From: Gammaproteobacteria bacterium | Lineage (GTDB): Bacteria; Pseudomonadota; Gammaproteobacteria; Steroidobacterales; Steroidobacteraceae | Length of the DNA stretch: 64,000 nt | NCBI GenBank assembly: GCA_016874555.1 | Contig: VGTW01000001.1 | Location: 23,637 to 87,636 of the forward strand | Direction of reading: 5' to 3' | Part shown: positions 48,961 to 59,060 of the stretch, piece by piece | How the letters are laid out: each line of letters starts with the position of its first letter | How positions within the stretch are numbered: the stretch's first letter is position 1 | The notes under the pieces: model-generated | What the model saw: only the letters and a program-made list of their open reading frames with translations | The model's database searches: none | Told to the model about the DNA's origin: nothing | Program-made: the position numbers and the translations under genes

Positions 48961-49131
48961 GTCTGTGGAATCCGTGCCCAGGCGGCCGCCGGAACCCCGC
49001 TTCAGAAAGCGATATTCTTCGCCCGATTAAAAATAACGTGCGTATTTTAATCAGTTAAATCAATAATTTATAAAATCATTGTCGTCACAAAATTGAAAAA
49101 ACGACGTAATCTGCCATCGCCGCGAGATTTT

Positions 49132-50355
49132 TTATCCGTTGTGCATACTTTCCGCGCGCTCTGGCAGGAACTCGAGCAAGACCTCGTTAAGGAACCGCAC
49201 CCCGAGCACCGTCGGCTGGATGCGGGTGGTAGCTAACTCAACCCCGTCGGTCAGTGCAAGCAAACCGCGCCCCAGCAGACTCACAACGGCGGCGTCGACG
49301 CTTGACCAGGGCAGCCCAGTACGGGACTCGAAAAGCCCGCGCTCGAAACCCTCGAGCAAACGCAACACGTTCAACATGAATTCAAACGGCAGTTGATCGG
49401 TCGCAATCTGCTGCCAAATCAAGCCGCCGATCGGGTCGCGTTGATAACGACGCGGGTCACGCTGTTGGGTGCTGCGCCAAATGGCAGATCCGGTAAGCTT
49501 ACCGTGCGCACCCGCGCCGATGCCGAGATAGTCGCCAAAGCGCCAATAATTGAGATTGTGCGCGCAAGCACGGCCTTTTCGTGCCCAAGCCGAAACTTCG
49601 TACTGCGCATAACCCGCAGCGGTCAGACGCGCGCCACAGAGCGCAAGCATCCGCTCCGTTTGATCATCGCTCGGCAGATCGGCGGGCGGGCGCCCGGCAA
49701 AACTCGTCCCGGGCTCCAGCGTGAGCTGATAGTGCGAGATCTGCGCCGGGCCGAGCGCGATCGCCGTCTCGACGTCGTACAACGCACCCGCTGCGTCCTG
49801 CGCGGGCAGGCCATACATCAGATCAATGTTGAAGTTGTCGAGGCCCGCGGCATGTAATTCATTGGCAGCGACCAAAGTTTCGGCGGGCGAGTGGATGCGG
49901 CCGAGTACGCGCAGCGCGACAGCGTTGAAACTTTGTGCACCGAGCGAAACCCGATTGACGCCAACAGCAGCATATTCTCCGAAACGACCACGCTCGATCA
50001 TACCCGGGTTCGCCTCAAGGGTGATCTCGACGTCTGGCATAAAACCGATACTACTGCGTACCCACTCAAGCAGTTTGCCTATAGCGGTCGGCGAAAAAAG
50101 ACTGGGCGTACCGCCGCCCATGAAAATCGTCGCGATTTTTCGATCTGCCAAAGATTTCGCCTGCAATTCGAGCTGCTGCAGCAGATCGTGCTGCAGCGCC
50201 TTGAGATAAGTTGCTTCGGGGACCGTGTCGCGCCCCGGGATGTCTTCGCGCAGGGCATGCGAGTTGAAATCGCAGTAGGGGCACTTGCTGACACACCACG
50301 GAAAGTGAACGTACAAACCGATTGGCGACGAACTCTGTGCCTGAAGCTGCGACAT
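49132..50355 (-). CDS. hemW: Radical SAM heme chaperone / coproporphyrinogen III oxidase-like
   Basis: IGLYVHFPWCVSKCPYCDFNSH; FMGGGTPSLFSP; start at internal ATG 50355. Confidence 0.93.
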   Translation of the reverse strand: MSQLQAQSSSPIGLYVHFPWCVSKCPYCDFNSHALREDIPGRDTVPEATYLKALQHDLLQQLELQAKSLADRKIATIFMGGGTPSLFSPTAIGKLLEWVRSSIGFMPDVEITLEANPGMIERGRFGEYAAVGVNRVSLGAQSFNAVALRVLGRIHSPAETLVAANELHAAGLDNFNIDLMYGLPAQDAAGALYDVETAIALGPAQISHYQLTLEPGTSFAGRPPADLPSDDQTERMLALCGARLTAAGYAQYEVSAWARKGRACAHNLNYWRFGDYLGIGAGAHGKLTGSAIWRSTQQRDPRRYQRDPIGGLIWQQIATDQLPFEFMLNVLRLLEGFERGLFESRTGLPWSSVDAAVVSLLGRGLLALTDGVELATTRIQPTVLGVRFLNEVLLEFLPERAESMHNG

Positions 50356-50374
50356 GCCGAAGCCCCGTGCGTAC

Positions 50375-50974
50375 TCAGCGCGCCACGCCGCCGCGCCAGT
50401 TGGCCACAAGATTGCGCAAGGCCTGGCCACGATGGCTCTGCGCGTGTTTTTCCAACGACGGCAGCTTGGCAACACTGCGGGATTCACCGTCCGGTGCAAA
50501 TACCGGATCGTAACCAAAGCCGCCGGCGCCGAGCGGCGCACGCAAGATCCGTCCTTCCCAGGCGCCACGGCCAAAGATTGGTGAGGGATCATTGGCATCT
50601 CGCACCAGGGCGATCACGCACCGAAACCGCGCGGCGCGCGCGGCATCGTCGACGCTCTGCATGGCGTGCAACAACTTTTGCAGATTGGCTAGATCACCCG
50701 CGCCCTCGCCGGCATAGCGTGCCGAGCGTACGCCGGGTGCACCGCCCAGCGCGTCAACTTCGAGTCCAGAATCATCGGCCAACGCCGGCAAGCCACTGCG
50801 AGCGGCAGCATAACGAGCCTTCAACAGCGCATTGGCTTCGAAGGTGTCACCATTTTCTTCGGGAGGCTCGATACCGAACTCCGCCTGCGCAACGAACTCA
50901 AAGCCGAGCGGACCGAGGAGCTCCGCGAACTCACAGATTTTACCCGCGTTGCCTGTGGCGAGCACGACTCGCAC
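50375..50974 (-). CDS. rdgB: Non-canonical purine NTP pyrophosphatase (RdgB/HAM1)
   Basis: VRVVLATGNAGKICEF, GDTFEANALLKARYAA, ADDSGLEVDALGGAPGVRSARYAG; GTG start 50974. Confidence 0.95.
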   Translation of the reverse strand: MRVVLATGNAGKICEFAELLGPLGFEFVAQAEFGIEPPEENGDTFEANALLKARYAAARSGLPALADDSGLEVDALGGAPGVRSARYAGEGAGDLANLQKLLHAMQSVDDAARAARFRCVIALVRDANDPSPIFGRGAWEGRILRAPLGAGGFGYDPVFAPDGESRSVAKLPSLEKHAQSHRGQALRNLVANWRGGVAR

Positions 50975-50982
50975 GCTCGGCT

Positions 50983-51705
50983 CTAGGCCTGCAGCGCCAT
51001 GCGTTGCAGCGTATGGAGCTGCACGATGCCCGCAGTGGCGAGGGTGAGCATGGCATCGAGCTCCTCGCGACGAAACGCATGACCTTCGGCCGTGCCCTGG
51101 ATCTCGACGAAGCTGCCACCGTCCCTCATGACGACATTCATGTCCGTCTCGGCCTGGGAATCTTCTAAATAATCTAGGTCGAGCACCGGCACACCACCGA
51201 AAATGCCCACCGACACGGCAGCGACTTGACCATGCAAGGGCGAGCTTGCCAGCGCACCACGCGAGATCAGTGTCTGACATGAATCGACCAATGCCACATA
51301 ACTGCCGGTGATTGCCGCCGTGCGTGTGCCCCCATCGGCTTGCAGTACGTCGCAGTCGAGGATGACCGTACGCTCACCGAGTGTGCTCATGTCCATCACC
51401 GCCCGCAGGCTGCGACCGATCAAGCGTTGGATTTCCTGAGTACGTCCCGATTGTTTACCGTTCGCTGCCTCGCGCGTCGACCGCATATGCGTGGCCCGCG
51501 GCAACATGCCGTATTCGGCGGTGACCCAACCTAGCCCACGGCCGCGCAAAAACCCGGGGACGCCTTCTTCGATGCTCGCCGTGCACAGTACGCGCGTGCT
51601 GCCGAATTCGACCAGCACCGAGCCTTCGGCATGGCGCGTGAAGTGTCGCTCGAAACGAACGGGGCGAAGGGCATCGGGGCTGCGCCCGCTTGGTCTATGA
51701 AACAT
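50983..51705 (-). CDS. rph: Ribonuclease PH
   Basis: [59 protein letters not shown]. Confidence 0.96.
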   Translation of the reverse strand: MFHRPSGRSPDALRPVRFERHFTRHAEGSVLVEFGSTRVLCTASIEEGVPGFLRGRGLGWVTAEYGMLPRATHMRSTREAANGKQSGRTQEIQRLIGRSLRAVMDMSTLGERTVILDCDVLQADGGTRTAAITGSYVALVDSCQTLISRGALASSPLHGQVAAVSVGIFGGVPVLDLDYLEDSQAETDMNVVMRDGGSFVEIQGTAEGHAFRREELDAMLTLATAGIVQLHTLQRMALQA

Positions 51706-51831
51706 GTGGGAATATCCTGAAACGGGGATTACCGAAAAGTCGCTAGGCCGTGAACCCGGCTAAACTGCGAGCTTTATACACCCGGGCCGACATCGGCGCA
51801 CGGCCACCATCATCTGCGGCAGAGGCGATCC

Positions 51832-52722
51832 ATGATCAGCAGCATGACCGGCTTCGCTCGACGGCAAGCCGGAGGCGACTTCGGTAACCTCACCTGCGAA
51901 CTGCGCAGCGTCAATCACCGTTATCTCGAGCCCGGCTTTCGCTTGCCCGAAGAGTTACGGTCGATCGAAAGCGAGCTACGACAAACGCTAGCGCGTGAGC
52001 TGCGACGCGGCAAACTCGACTGCACCATCCATCTGCGCGGCAGTCATCAAGCCGAGCTCGGATTGCGCATCGACAAGCCGGGGCTCGAAAAACTGCTCGA
52101 ACGCACGGGAGAAATTGCCAAACTCGTGCCAAATCACATCGGCATCGGCTTGAGTATTGCGAGCCGCATCGAGTTGCTCGATGTGCTGCGCTGGCCCGGC
52201 GTGCTCAAAGATGACCCGCCGGACAGCGAAAGCCTGCAGGGCGCCTGTCGCAAGCTCTTTCTCGACACCGTACGCGATCTTGCGACAGCCCGTAAGCGCG
52301 AAGGTCAAAGATTACACGAGCTTATCGAACGGCGTTGTGCAGATCTCGCCGCACTCGTCCGCGGACTGCGTAGTCGCATGCCCGAGCTGCGCGAGCGCCT
52401 GCGCACTCGTCTGCAGGAACGGATCACCGAACTCGGTGTGACGGTTGACGCCGCGCGCTTCGAGCAGGAATTGGTGCTCTTATTGCAGCGCGCCGACGTC
52501 GACGAAGAACTCGATCGACTCGAGGGTCATGTTGCCGAGATTCGCCGCGTGATCGATACCGACGACGCCGCCGGGCGTCGGCTCGACTTTCTTATGCAAG
52601 AGCTCAACCGCGAAGCCAACACGCTATCATCGAAGTCGCAAGAGCTCGAACTAACGCGTATCGCCGTCGACATGAAGGTATTGATCGAGCAGATGCGAGA
52701 ACAGGTGCAAAACATCGAATGA
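51832..52722 (+). CDS. yicC: YicC/YloC-family endoribonuclease
   Basis: MISSMTGFARRQ...ELRSVNHRYLE...; C-terminal DFLMQELNREANTLSSKSQELELTR. Confidence 0.95.
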   Translation: MISSMTGFARRQAGGDFGNLTCELRSVNHRYLEPGFRLPEELRSIESELRQTLARELRRGKLDCTIHLRGSHQAELGLRIDKPGLEKLLERTGEIAKLVPNHIGIGLSIASRIELLDVLRWPGVLKDDPPDSESLQGACRKLFLDTVRDLATARKREGQRLHELIERRCADLAALVRGLRSRMPELRERLRTRLQERITELGVTVDAARFEQELVLLLQRADVDEELDRLEGHVAEIRRVIDTDDAAGRRLDFLMQELNREANTLSSKSQELELTRIAVDMKVLIEQMREQVQNIE

Positions 52723-53351
52723 GTGGTCGGCTGTTCGTAATCGCTGCACCCTCGGGCGCTGGCAAGACAAGCCTGGTCAAGGGGGTACTGGCGCACGAAT
52801 CGAATTTGCGCGTCTGCGTATCGCATACTACTCGTGCGAAACGTCCGAATGAAATTGATGGTCGCGACTACTATTTCATTGACGTACCGACCTTCAAGGC
52901 GCTGATCGTTGCCGATGGATTCCTCGAATATGCGCCGGTCTTCGACAACTTTTACGGCACAAGCCGCGCCGCACTCGCCGAGGCTCTCGGACGTGGTCAC
53001 GACGTCATCCTCGAAATTGACTGGCAAGGCGCGCGCCAGGTTCGCGAACGTACCCGCGATGCCACGAGCGGGCGCGCGGGTTGCACCACGGTGTTCGTGC
53101 TGCCGCCCTCACGTGACGAACTCGAACGGCGTTTGCGGGGTCGAGGAACCGACAATGCGACAGCGATCGCGCGGCGCCTGCGCAATGCCGTTGATGACAT
53201 GAGTCACTACAACGAATTCGACTACGTGATCATCAACGACGACTTCGAGCGCGCGGTGGCCGATCTGCAGCGTATCCTTGTCGGCCCCGCCAACGATTTG
53301 CTGGCGAGCCGCCCCACCCTCGAGCCCTTGCGCGCCGAACTGCTCGGCTGA
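52719..53351 (+). CDS. gmk: Guanylate kinase
   Basis: LFVIAAPSGAGKTSLVKGVL, VSHTTRAKRPNEIDGRDYYFI; ATGA overlap with yicC. Confidence 0.96.
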   Translation: MSGRLFVIAAPSGAGKTSLVKGVLAHESNLRVCVSHTTRAKRPNEIDGRDYYFIDVPTFKALIVADGFLEYAPVFDNFYGTSRAALAEALGRGHDVILEIDWQGARQVRERTRDATSGRAGCTTVFVLPPSRDELERRLRGRGTDNATAIARRLRNAVDDMSHYNEFDYVIINDDFERAVADLQRILVGPANDLLASRPTLEPLRAELLG

Positions 53352-53431
53352 GAGCCCCGACCCTCCCGGGTAGCTGGCAAAAAACCCCTGTTGTCGCCTA
53401 TACTTGACGGCCCTCCCGAAGGCTCGCGCAC

Positions 53432-53722
53432 ATGGCACGCATCACCGTCGAAGACTGCCTCCAGAACGTCGACAATATTTTCCAGCTCGTCATACTCGCC
53501 TCGCGGCGTGCACGTCGGCTCGCCAATGGTGCCGAGGCGACCGTGCCTTGGGAAAACGACAAGCCCACAGTAGTGGCTCTGCGCGAGATTGCTGTTGGCA
53601 ACATCACGCCCGAGATGTTGCTCGAGCCGGAGCCGGAACCCGAGCCGGAACCGAGCCTGCTGCCGGACATTATGGAACCCGATCCGGGCTTCCGCGCGCC
53701 GCAGTTCGGCGGCGGAGAATGA
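53432..53722 (+). CDS. rpoZ: RNA polymerase omega subunit with EP-repeat C-terminal extension
   Basis: [50 protein letters not shown] tail. Confidence 0.95.
   Translation: MARITVEDCLQNVDNIFQLVILASRRARRLANGAEATVPWENDKPTVVALREIAVGNITPEMLLEPEPEPEPEPSLLPDIMEPDPGFRAPQFGGGE
53624..53653 (+). repeat. 5 x 6-bp GAR-CCN (Glu-Pro) tandem repeat within rpoZ
   Basis: GAGCCG GAGCCG GAACCC GAGCCG GAACCG. Confidence 0.9.
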
Positions 53723-53750
53723 TCGGCCAGGCCTCGCACGCGGAGGCTCT

Positions 53751-55943
53751 TTGGACTACACGGAGACATTGCTCGGTCTCCTGCCGGGCTCGCGTCGCAC
53801 GCCCGGTCTCAAAGAATTACTGAGCGCGGCCGGCGCCTACCTGCGTCCTGATCAGGTCGAACGGATTCGCTCCGCGGCCGAGTTCGGCGCGGAGGCACAC
53901 CGGGGACAAAAGCGCAAAACTGGAGAACCTTACATCGCGCATCCGGTGGCGGCGGCCGAGGTGCTCGCCAATCTGCGGCTCGACACCGACACCATCATCG
54001 CCGCCATTCTGCACGACATCATCGAGGATACGCCGATCGCCAAAGAAGATCTGGCAAAACGCTTCGGTGGCAACGTCGCCGAGATCGTCGACGGCGTCAC
54101 TAAGCTCGACCAGATTCAGTTCAAAAGCCGAGAAGAAGCGCAAGCCGAGTCCTTCCGCAAGATGCTGCTCGCGATGGTGCGCGATCTGCGCGTCATCCTG
54201 GTCAAGCTCGCCGATCGGTTGCACAATATGCGAACGATCGAGGGCATGTCGCCGGCACGCCGCCGCGCGGTCGCGCGCGAGACTCTCGATATTTATGCAC
54301 CGCTCGCCGAGCGCCTCGGTCTCTACGGCATGAAACTTGAGCTCGAGGATCTCGGTTTCCGTGCGCTCTACCCGCTTCGCTATCGCGTCATCGAAAAAGC
54401 CTTGAAACGGGCGCGCGGCAATCAGAAAGAATTCCTGACGCGCATCTCTGAAAACATCGGCAGTACGTTGGCAAAAGCCGGGATCGCCGCCGAAGTGGAC
54501 ACCCGCGAGAAGCATCTATACAGCATCTACCGAAAGATGCTGCGCAAGCGTATTCCACTTGCCGAAATAGTCGATGTCTACGGGCTGCGCGTGATCGTCG
54601 ACTCCGTCGATCATTGCTATCGCACTCTCGGCGTCGTGCACGGCACCTACCGACCCATGCCCGGACGCTTCAAAGATTATGTAGCGATCCCACGGATCAA
54701 TAGTTATCAATCGCTGCACACAACGCTATTCGGACCCAACGGTCTGCCGATCGAAGCGCAGATCCGCACGCGCGATATGCATCGTATCGCCGAGTCCGGT
54801 ATTGCCGCTCACTGGAGATACAAGATCGACGATTATTCTGCGGATCACGAGCAGGCGCGTGCGCGCGAGTGGCTGTCCAACCTCATCTCGATGCAGGAAG
54901 TCGGAACCTCCGAAGAATTTCTCGAAAGCGTGCGGATCGATCTTTTCCCGGACAAGGTCTATGTATTCACGCCCAAGGGTAGAATCCTGCGACTGCCGCG
55001 CGGCGCGACCATCGTGGATTTTGCCTATGCTGTACATACCGATGTCGGTAATCGCTGCGTCGCCGCCAAGATCGATCGCCGGCTGACGCCGCTGCGCAGC
55101 CAATTGCGTAACGGACAAACGGTGGAGATCGTCACCGCGCCGGGCGCAATCCCCAACCCATCGTGGGTAAACTTCGTGGTCACGGCCAAGGCCCGCGCTG
55201 CCATCCGTCAATACTTGAAGGGCCTGCGCCGCTCCGAGGCCATCGAGCTCGGTCATCTACTCATCAATCAGTCGCTTGCCGAATTCAACCTCTCACTGAC
55301 CGACATCAGCGCGGTGACGCTGGCCGCCACGGCAAGCGAACTCGGCATGGCGGAAGCCGACGAGCTATTCGAAAAAGTCGGTATGGGTGAGCGCCTCGCG
55401 CCATTGATTGCACGCCGCCTCGGACCAGCGGCTTCTGCGGTAACTGGGATATCGCCTGATGCGGCGCGCGAGACTGCGCCGACGCCGCTCGCTGTCGCCG
55501 GCACCGAAGGTTTGCTCGTCAGCTATGCGCGCTGCTGCTTTCCGGTACCAGGCGATGCAATCCTTGCCTATCTCTCCAGCGGTCGCGGCATCATCGTGCA
55601 CCGCGAAGAGTGTGCGAACGTCGACGACTACCGCAAGCATCCGGAGAAGTGGCTGTCGATCACCTGGGCAGAACAACCCGAACGTATGTTCGGCAGCGAG
55701 CTGCGCGTCGAAGTTGAAAATCGTATGGGGGTACTGGCCGCGGTGGCCGCAGCCATTTCCGGCACCGAAACCAACATCGATCACGTCGAACTCGAAGAGC
55801 GTGACGCGCAAACCTCAGTGCTGGTCTTTGAGGTCCTGGTTCGTGATCGCAAGCATCTCGCCAACGTCATGCGCGTAATTCGTCGCATGCCCGACGTACT
55901 GCGACTCTCGCGTACACTCGCAATCAGAACCCGCGACGAATGA
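53751..55943 (+). CDS. spoT: Bifunctional (p)ppGpp synthetase/hydrolase
   Basis: HRGQKRKTGEPYIAHPVAAAEVLA, AAILHDIIEDT, TGS and ACT domains; likely TTG start 53751. Confidence 0.95.
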   Translation: MDYTETLLGLLPGSRRTPGLKELLSAAGAYLRPDQVERIRSAAEFGAEAHRGQKRKTGEPYIAHPVAAAEVLANLRLDTDTIIAAILHDIIEDTPIAKEDLAKRFGGNVAEIVDGVTKLDQIQFKSREEAQAESFRKMLLAMVRDLRVILVKLADRLHNMRTIEGMSPARRRAVARETLDIYAPLAERLGLYGMKLELEDLGFRALYPLRYRVIEKALKRARGNQKEFLTRISENIGSTLAKAGIAAEVDTREKHLYSIYRKMLRKRIPLAEIVDVYGLRVIVDSVDHCYRTLGVVHGTYRPMPGRFKDYVAIPRINSYQSLHTTLFGPNGLPIEAQIRTRDMHRIAESGIAAHWRYKIDDYSADHEQARAREWLSNLISMQEVGTSEEFLESVRIDLFPDKVYVFTPKGRILRLPRGATIVDFAYAVHTDVGNRCVAAKIDRRLTPLRSQLRNGQTVEIVTAPGAIPNPSWVNFVVTAKARAAIRQYLKGLRRSEAIELGHLLINQSLAEFNLSLTDISAVTLAATASELGMAEADELFEKVGMGERLAPLIARRLGPAASAVTGISPDAARETAPTPLAVAGTEGLLVSYARCCFPVPGDAILAYLSSGRGIIVHREECANVDDYRKHPEKWLSITWAEQPERMFGSELRVEVENRMGVLAAVAAAISGTETNIDHVELEERDAQTSVLVFEVLVRDRKHLANVMRVIRRMPDVLRLSRTLAIRTRDE

Positions 55944-55974
55944 GTCGGCTGCGAGCCCTCGAGGAGATTGCAAC

Positions 55975-56358
55975 GTGACACGACAAATCATCAGTACCAA
56001 CGATGCACCGCAGGCCATCGGCACCTACTCGCAAGCGGTGCGGGTAGGTCCCACGGTGTACATCTCTGGGCAGATTCCCTTGGACCCGAGCAATGGGCAA
56101 ATGGTCAGCAGCGACATCGAAATCGAAATCCGCCGCGTGTTCGACAATCTATCGGCGATAGCCAAAGCGGCTGGCGGTTCTCTCAAGCACGCTGTCAGAG
56201 TCACCGTCTATCTCACCGATCTTGCGAACTTCGCCAAGGTCAATGAAGTGATGGCACAGTACTTTCCACAACCTTGGCCGGCACGTGCCGCCATCGGCGT
56301 CGCACAATTGCCGCGCAGTGCGCGCGTCGAGATCGACTGCATTCTGCATCTCGATTGA
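55975..56358 (+). CDS. ridA: RidA family enamine/imine deaminase
   Basis: AIGTYSQAVRVGPTVYISGQIPLDP...RAAIGVAQLPRSARVEID; GTG start. Confidence 0.95.
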   Translation: MTRQIISTNDAPQAIGTYSQAVRVGPTVYISGQIPLDPSNGQMVSSDIEIEIRRVFDNLSAIAKAAGGSLKHAVRVTVYLTDLANFAKVNEVMAQYFPQPWPARAAIGVAQLPRSARVEIDCILHLD

Positions 56359-56418
56359 TCGGCGCCACTGCCAGAACCGCCATCGCTGTCGCTGATACCG
56401 CTATCAACCAGCGCCGTT

Positions 56419-58500
56419 ATGACCGAGCCTCGTGAGCAACGACCGGTCACGGCACTGCGCGGAGTCGGCGACGCACTCGCTGCGCGCCTCGCGGTGCTCG
56501 GCGTCGAGACCGTGCAGGATCTGCTCTTCGTACTGCCCACGCGTTATGAAGACCGGACTCGCGTGCAGCCGATCGGCTCGCTAATCGCTGGCGGTCGCGC
56601 CGTCGTCGAAGGCGAGGTACAGCTGACCGAAGTCGTATTTCGGCGGCGGCGGCAAATGCTCTGTCGCATCGCCGACGGTTCCGGCTTCCTGACGCTGCGT
56701 TTCTTTCATTTCTCCAGCGCCCAGCAACAAGGCTTGGAACGTGGCAATCGTCTGCGCTGCTTCGGCGAGGTACGCCGCGGACCCATGGGTCTCGAGATCG
56801 TGCATCCGGAGTATCGGAGAATTTTTGATGAACGCTCACCGCTGGAAGAATCTTTGACGCCGGTTTACCCCGCCACCGAAGGCGTGAGTCAGGGCAAACT
56901 GCGGGTGCTCATCGTACAAGCCTTGCGCGAACTCGATAGCGCAGGCGTTCGCGACTGGCTGCCGTCCGCAATCCTTGCGCCACTTGGACTACCGCCGCTG
57001 CGCGAAGCGCTGCGCTACGTACATCAACCGCCGGTAGACGCGGACCTCGACGAACTCGACGCAGGCAAGCACCCCGTACAAAACCGCCTGGCGTTCGAAG
57101 AACTGCTGACGCATCAGGTGGTCATGCGACGTCTGCGCGAGTCGGTACGTACCGATGCTGCTTGGGTACTGACCGACGAGAGGGCACTCGAGGCGCGCTT
57201 CATCAGCGGTTTGCCTTACAAACTCACATGCGCGCAGCGCCGTGTGCTCGACGAAGTTGGCGCCGATCTGGTCCGGGACCGACCGATGGCGCGTCTCGTG
57301 CAAGGCGATGTCGGCTGCGGCAAGACCGTGGTCGCAGCTGCAGCAATGGCGCGCGCCGTAGGTAGTGGACGACAGGCCGTCCTGATGGCGCCCACTGAAC
57401 TACTCGCCGAGCAGCATCAAAGAAATCTAGATGCTTGGTTCAGGCCGCTAGGCATCCCGGTCGTACTTGTCTCAGGTTCGCAGCCGGCACGCACGCGGCG
57501 CAGCACGCTTGATGCAATTGCCTCTGGCGAGGTACGAATCGCTGTCGGCACGCATACGCTGTTCCAGGAGAGCATGCAGTTCCGCGAACTCGCACTGGTC
57601 ATCGTCGACGAGCAGCATCGATTCGGTGTGCAGCAACGCCTGCGTCTAGCCGAAAAAGGTATGGCGAGCGGTCGTCATCCGCATCAACTCATTATGACTG
57701 CGACACCCATCCCGCGCACCCTCGCGATGACGGCTTATGCAGATCTCGACGTCTCAATCATCGATGCCTCGCCACCAGGCCGTAAACCCGTCAAAACCGT
57801 GGTAGTTGCCGAAACCAGACGCAGCGAAGTGGTGGCACGGATCGATGCCGCCTGTCGAAACGGCAGGCAGGCCTACTGGGTCTGCCCGTTGATCGAGGAA
57901 TCAGAAGAGCTGCAGTGTCAGGCTGCGGAGGAGACCGCAGCGGTCCTCCACGAAGCCCTGCCGCATCTTGTCGTACGACTCGTGCACGGGCGCATTAAGC
58001 CGAGAGAAAAAGACGCCACTATGCTCGCCTTTAAGGCGGGCAAGATCCACCTGCTCGTCGCCACCACGGTCATCGAGGTCGGCGTCGATGTGTCGAACGC
58101 CACGCTGATGGTGATAGAAAACGCCGAGCGCATGGGGCTGGCGCAACTGCACCAACTCCGTGGTCGAGTCGGCCGCGGCACGTGCGAGAGCAGCTGCGTG
58201 CTGCTCTATCGCGCGCCCATAGGTCCGCTCGCGCGAGCACGACTCAATGTCATTCGCGATACCAACGACGGCTTCGAGATCGCTCGCCGCGATCTTGAGC
58301 TACGTGGCCCCGGCGAACTGCTCGGCACGCAACAAACCGGTCTTTCCCGCATGCGTGTAGCCGATCTGATCCGTGATGCCAATTTGTTGCCACGGGTACA
58401 AGAAGCCGCCGAGATACTGCTTGCCCAACACCCGGATAGAATCGCGCCCCTGACCACGCGCTGGATCGGAACGGATGACAGATATGGCCGTATCGGCTGA
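56419..58500 (+). CDS. recG: ATP-dependent DNA helicase RecG
   Basis: LVQGDVGCGKTVVAAAAM, VDEQHRFGVQQR, TATPIPRTLAM, HQLRGRVGRG. Confidence 0.97.
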   Translation: MTEPREQRPVTALRGVGDALAARLAVLGVETVQDLLFVLPTRYEDRTRVQPIGSLIAGGRAVVEGEVQLTEVVFRRRRQMLCRIADGSGFLTLRFFHFSSAQQQGLERGNRLRCFGEVRRGPMGLEIVHPEYRRIFDERSPLEESLTPVYPATEGVSQGKLRVLIVQALRELDSAGVRDWLPSAILAPLGLPPLREALRYVHQPPVDADLDELDAGKHPVQNRLAFEELLTHQVVMRRLRESVRTDAAWVLTDERALEARFISGLPYKLTCAQRRVLDEVGADLVRDRPMARLVQGDVGCGKTVVAAAAMARAVGSGRQAVLMAPTELLAEQHQRNLDAWFRPLGIPVVLVSGSQPARTRRSTLDAIASGEVRIAVGTHTLFQESMQFRELALVIVDEQHRFGVQQRLRLAEKGMASGRHPHQLIMTATPIPRTLAMTAYADLDVSIIDASPPGRKPVKTVVVAETRRSEVVARIDAACRNGRQAYWVCPLIEESEELQCQAAEETAAVLHEALPHLVVRLVHGRIKPREKDATMLAFKAGKIHLLVATTVIEVGVDVSNATLMVIENAERMGLAQLHQLRGRVGRGTCESSCVLLYRAPIGPLARARLNVIRDTNDGFEIARRDLELRGPGELLGTQQTGLSRMRVADLIRDANLLPRVQEAAEILLAQHPDRIAPLTTRWIGTDDRYGRIG

Positions 58501-59029
58501 CAACCTGGGCCTGCCGCCGCCAGTGCCCAGCGCGGCGATGTGGTTGCCGGGGCCGGCACTCAATTGCTATGTCGGCGACCAGTCGCTGCGATCGTGGCTG
58601 TTGACGCCAGGGTTGCTCACGCAAAGAATTCGCGAAGCAGCGGGCGAGAGTTTCGCCATGCATCTATTGCGGGAAGAGCGCATCGGCGACGAGCAAATTC
58701 GCGAAATCGACATGAGCTGCGATACCGAAGTGTGGATGTTCGCGCATACGCGGATTCCTGTAACTACACTCGAAGCCGAGCCTTGGTTGGGCAGGATCGG
58801 CAGTCGCACCTTGGGCGAGGCCCTCGAAGGTCGGGCGACACTGACGCGGGAATCCTTCCGCTACGCACAGTTCTATCCCGACATTTGGCTCGTCGATCGC
58901 GCACTCACCCACGCGGCGCTCGCGCCGCAACCGTTGTGGATCAGACACTCTGCATTGCGTATGGGCGCTGCGCCCTTCGATCTCTACGAGGTATTTCTGC
59001 CCACCATCGGCCAGCGTCGCCCAAGCTAA
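58475..59029 (+). CDS. ubiC: Chorismate lyase
   Basis: SLTxRL-like LLTPGLLTQRIREAAG; REVYMFAHT-like VWMFAHTRIP; position before ubiA. Confidence 0.82.
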   Translation: MTDMAVSADNLGLPPPVPSAAMWLPGPALNCYVGDQSLRSWLLTPGLLTQRIREAAGESFAMHLLREERIGDEQIREIDMSCDTEVWMFAHTRIPVTTLEAEPWLGRIGSRTLGEALEGRATLTRESFRYAQFYPDIWLVDRALTHAALAPQPLWIRHSALRMGAAPFDLYEVFLPTIGQRRPS

Positions 59030-59060
59030 GCAGCGCACTGCACCCCATCAGGCCCGCCAC

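Noticed and set aside
49891-51168. 425-aa plus-strand ORF
   Set aside because: Antisense across hemW, rdgB and rph; low-complexity Arg/His-rich translation.
53589-53750. Upstream extension of the spoT ORF (start at 53589)
   Set aside because: That segment is rpoZ coding sequence in another frame; homology begins near the TTG at 53751.
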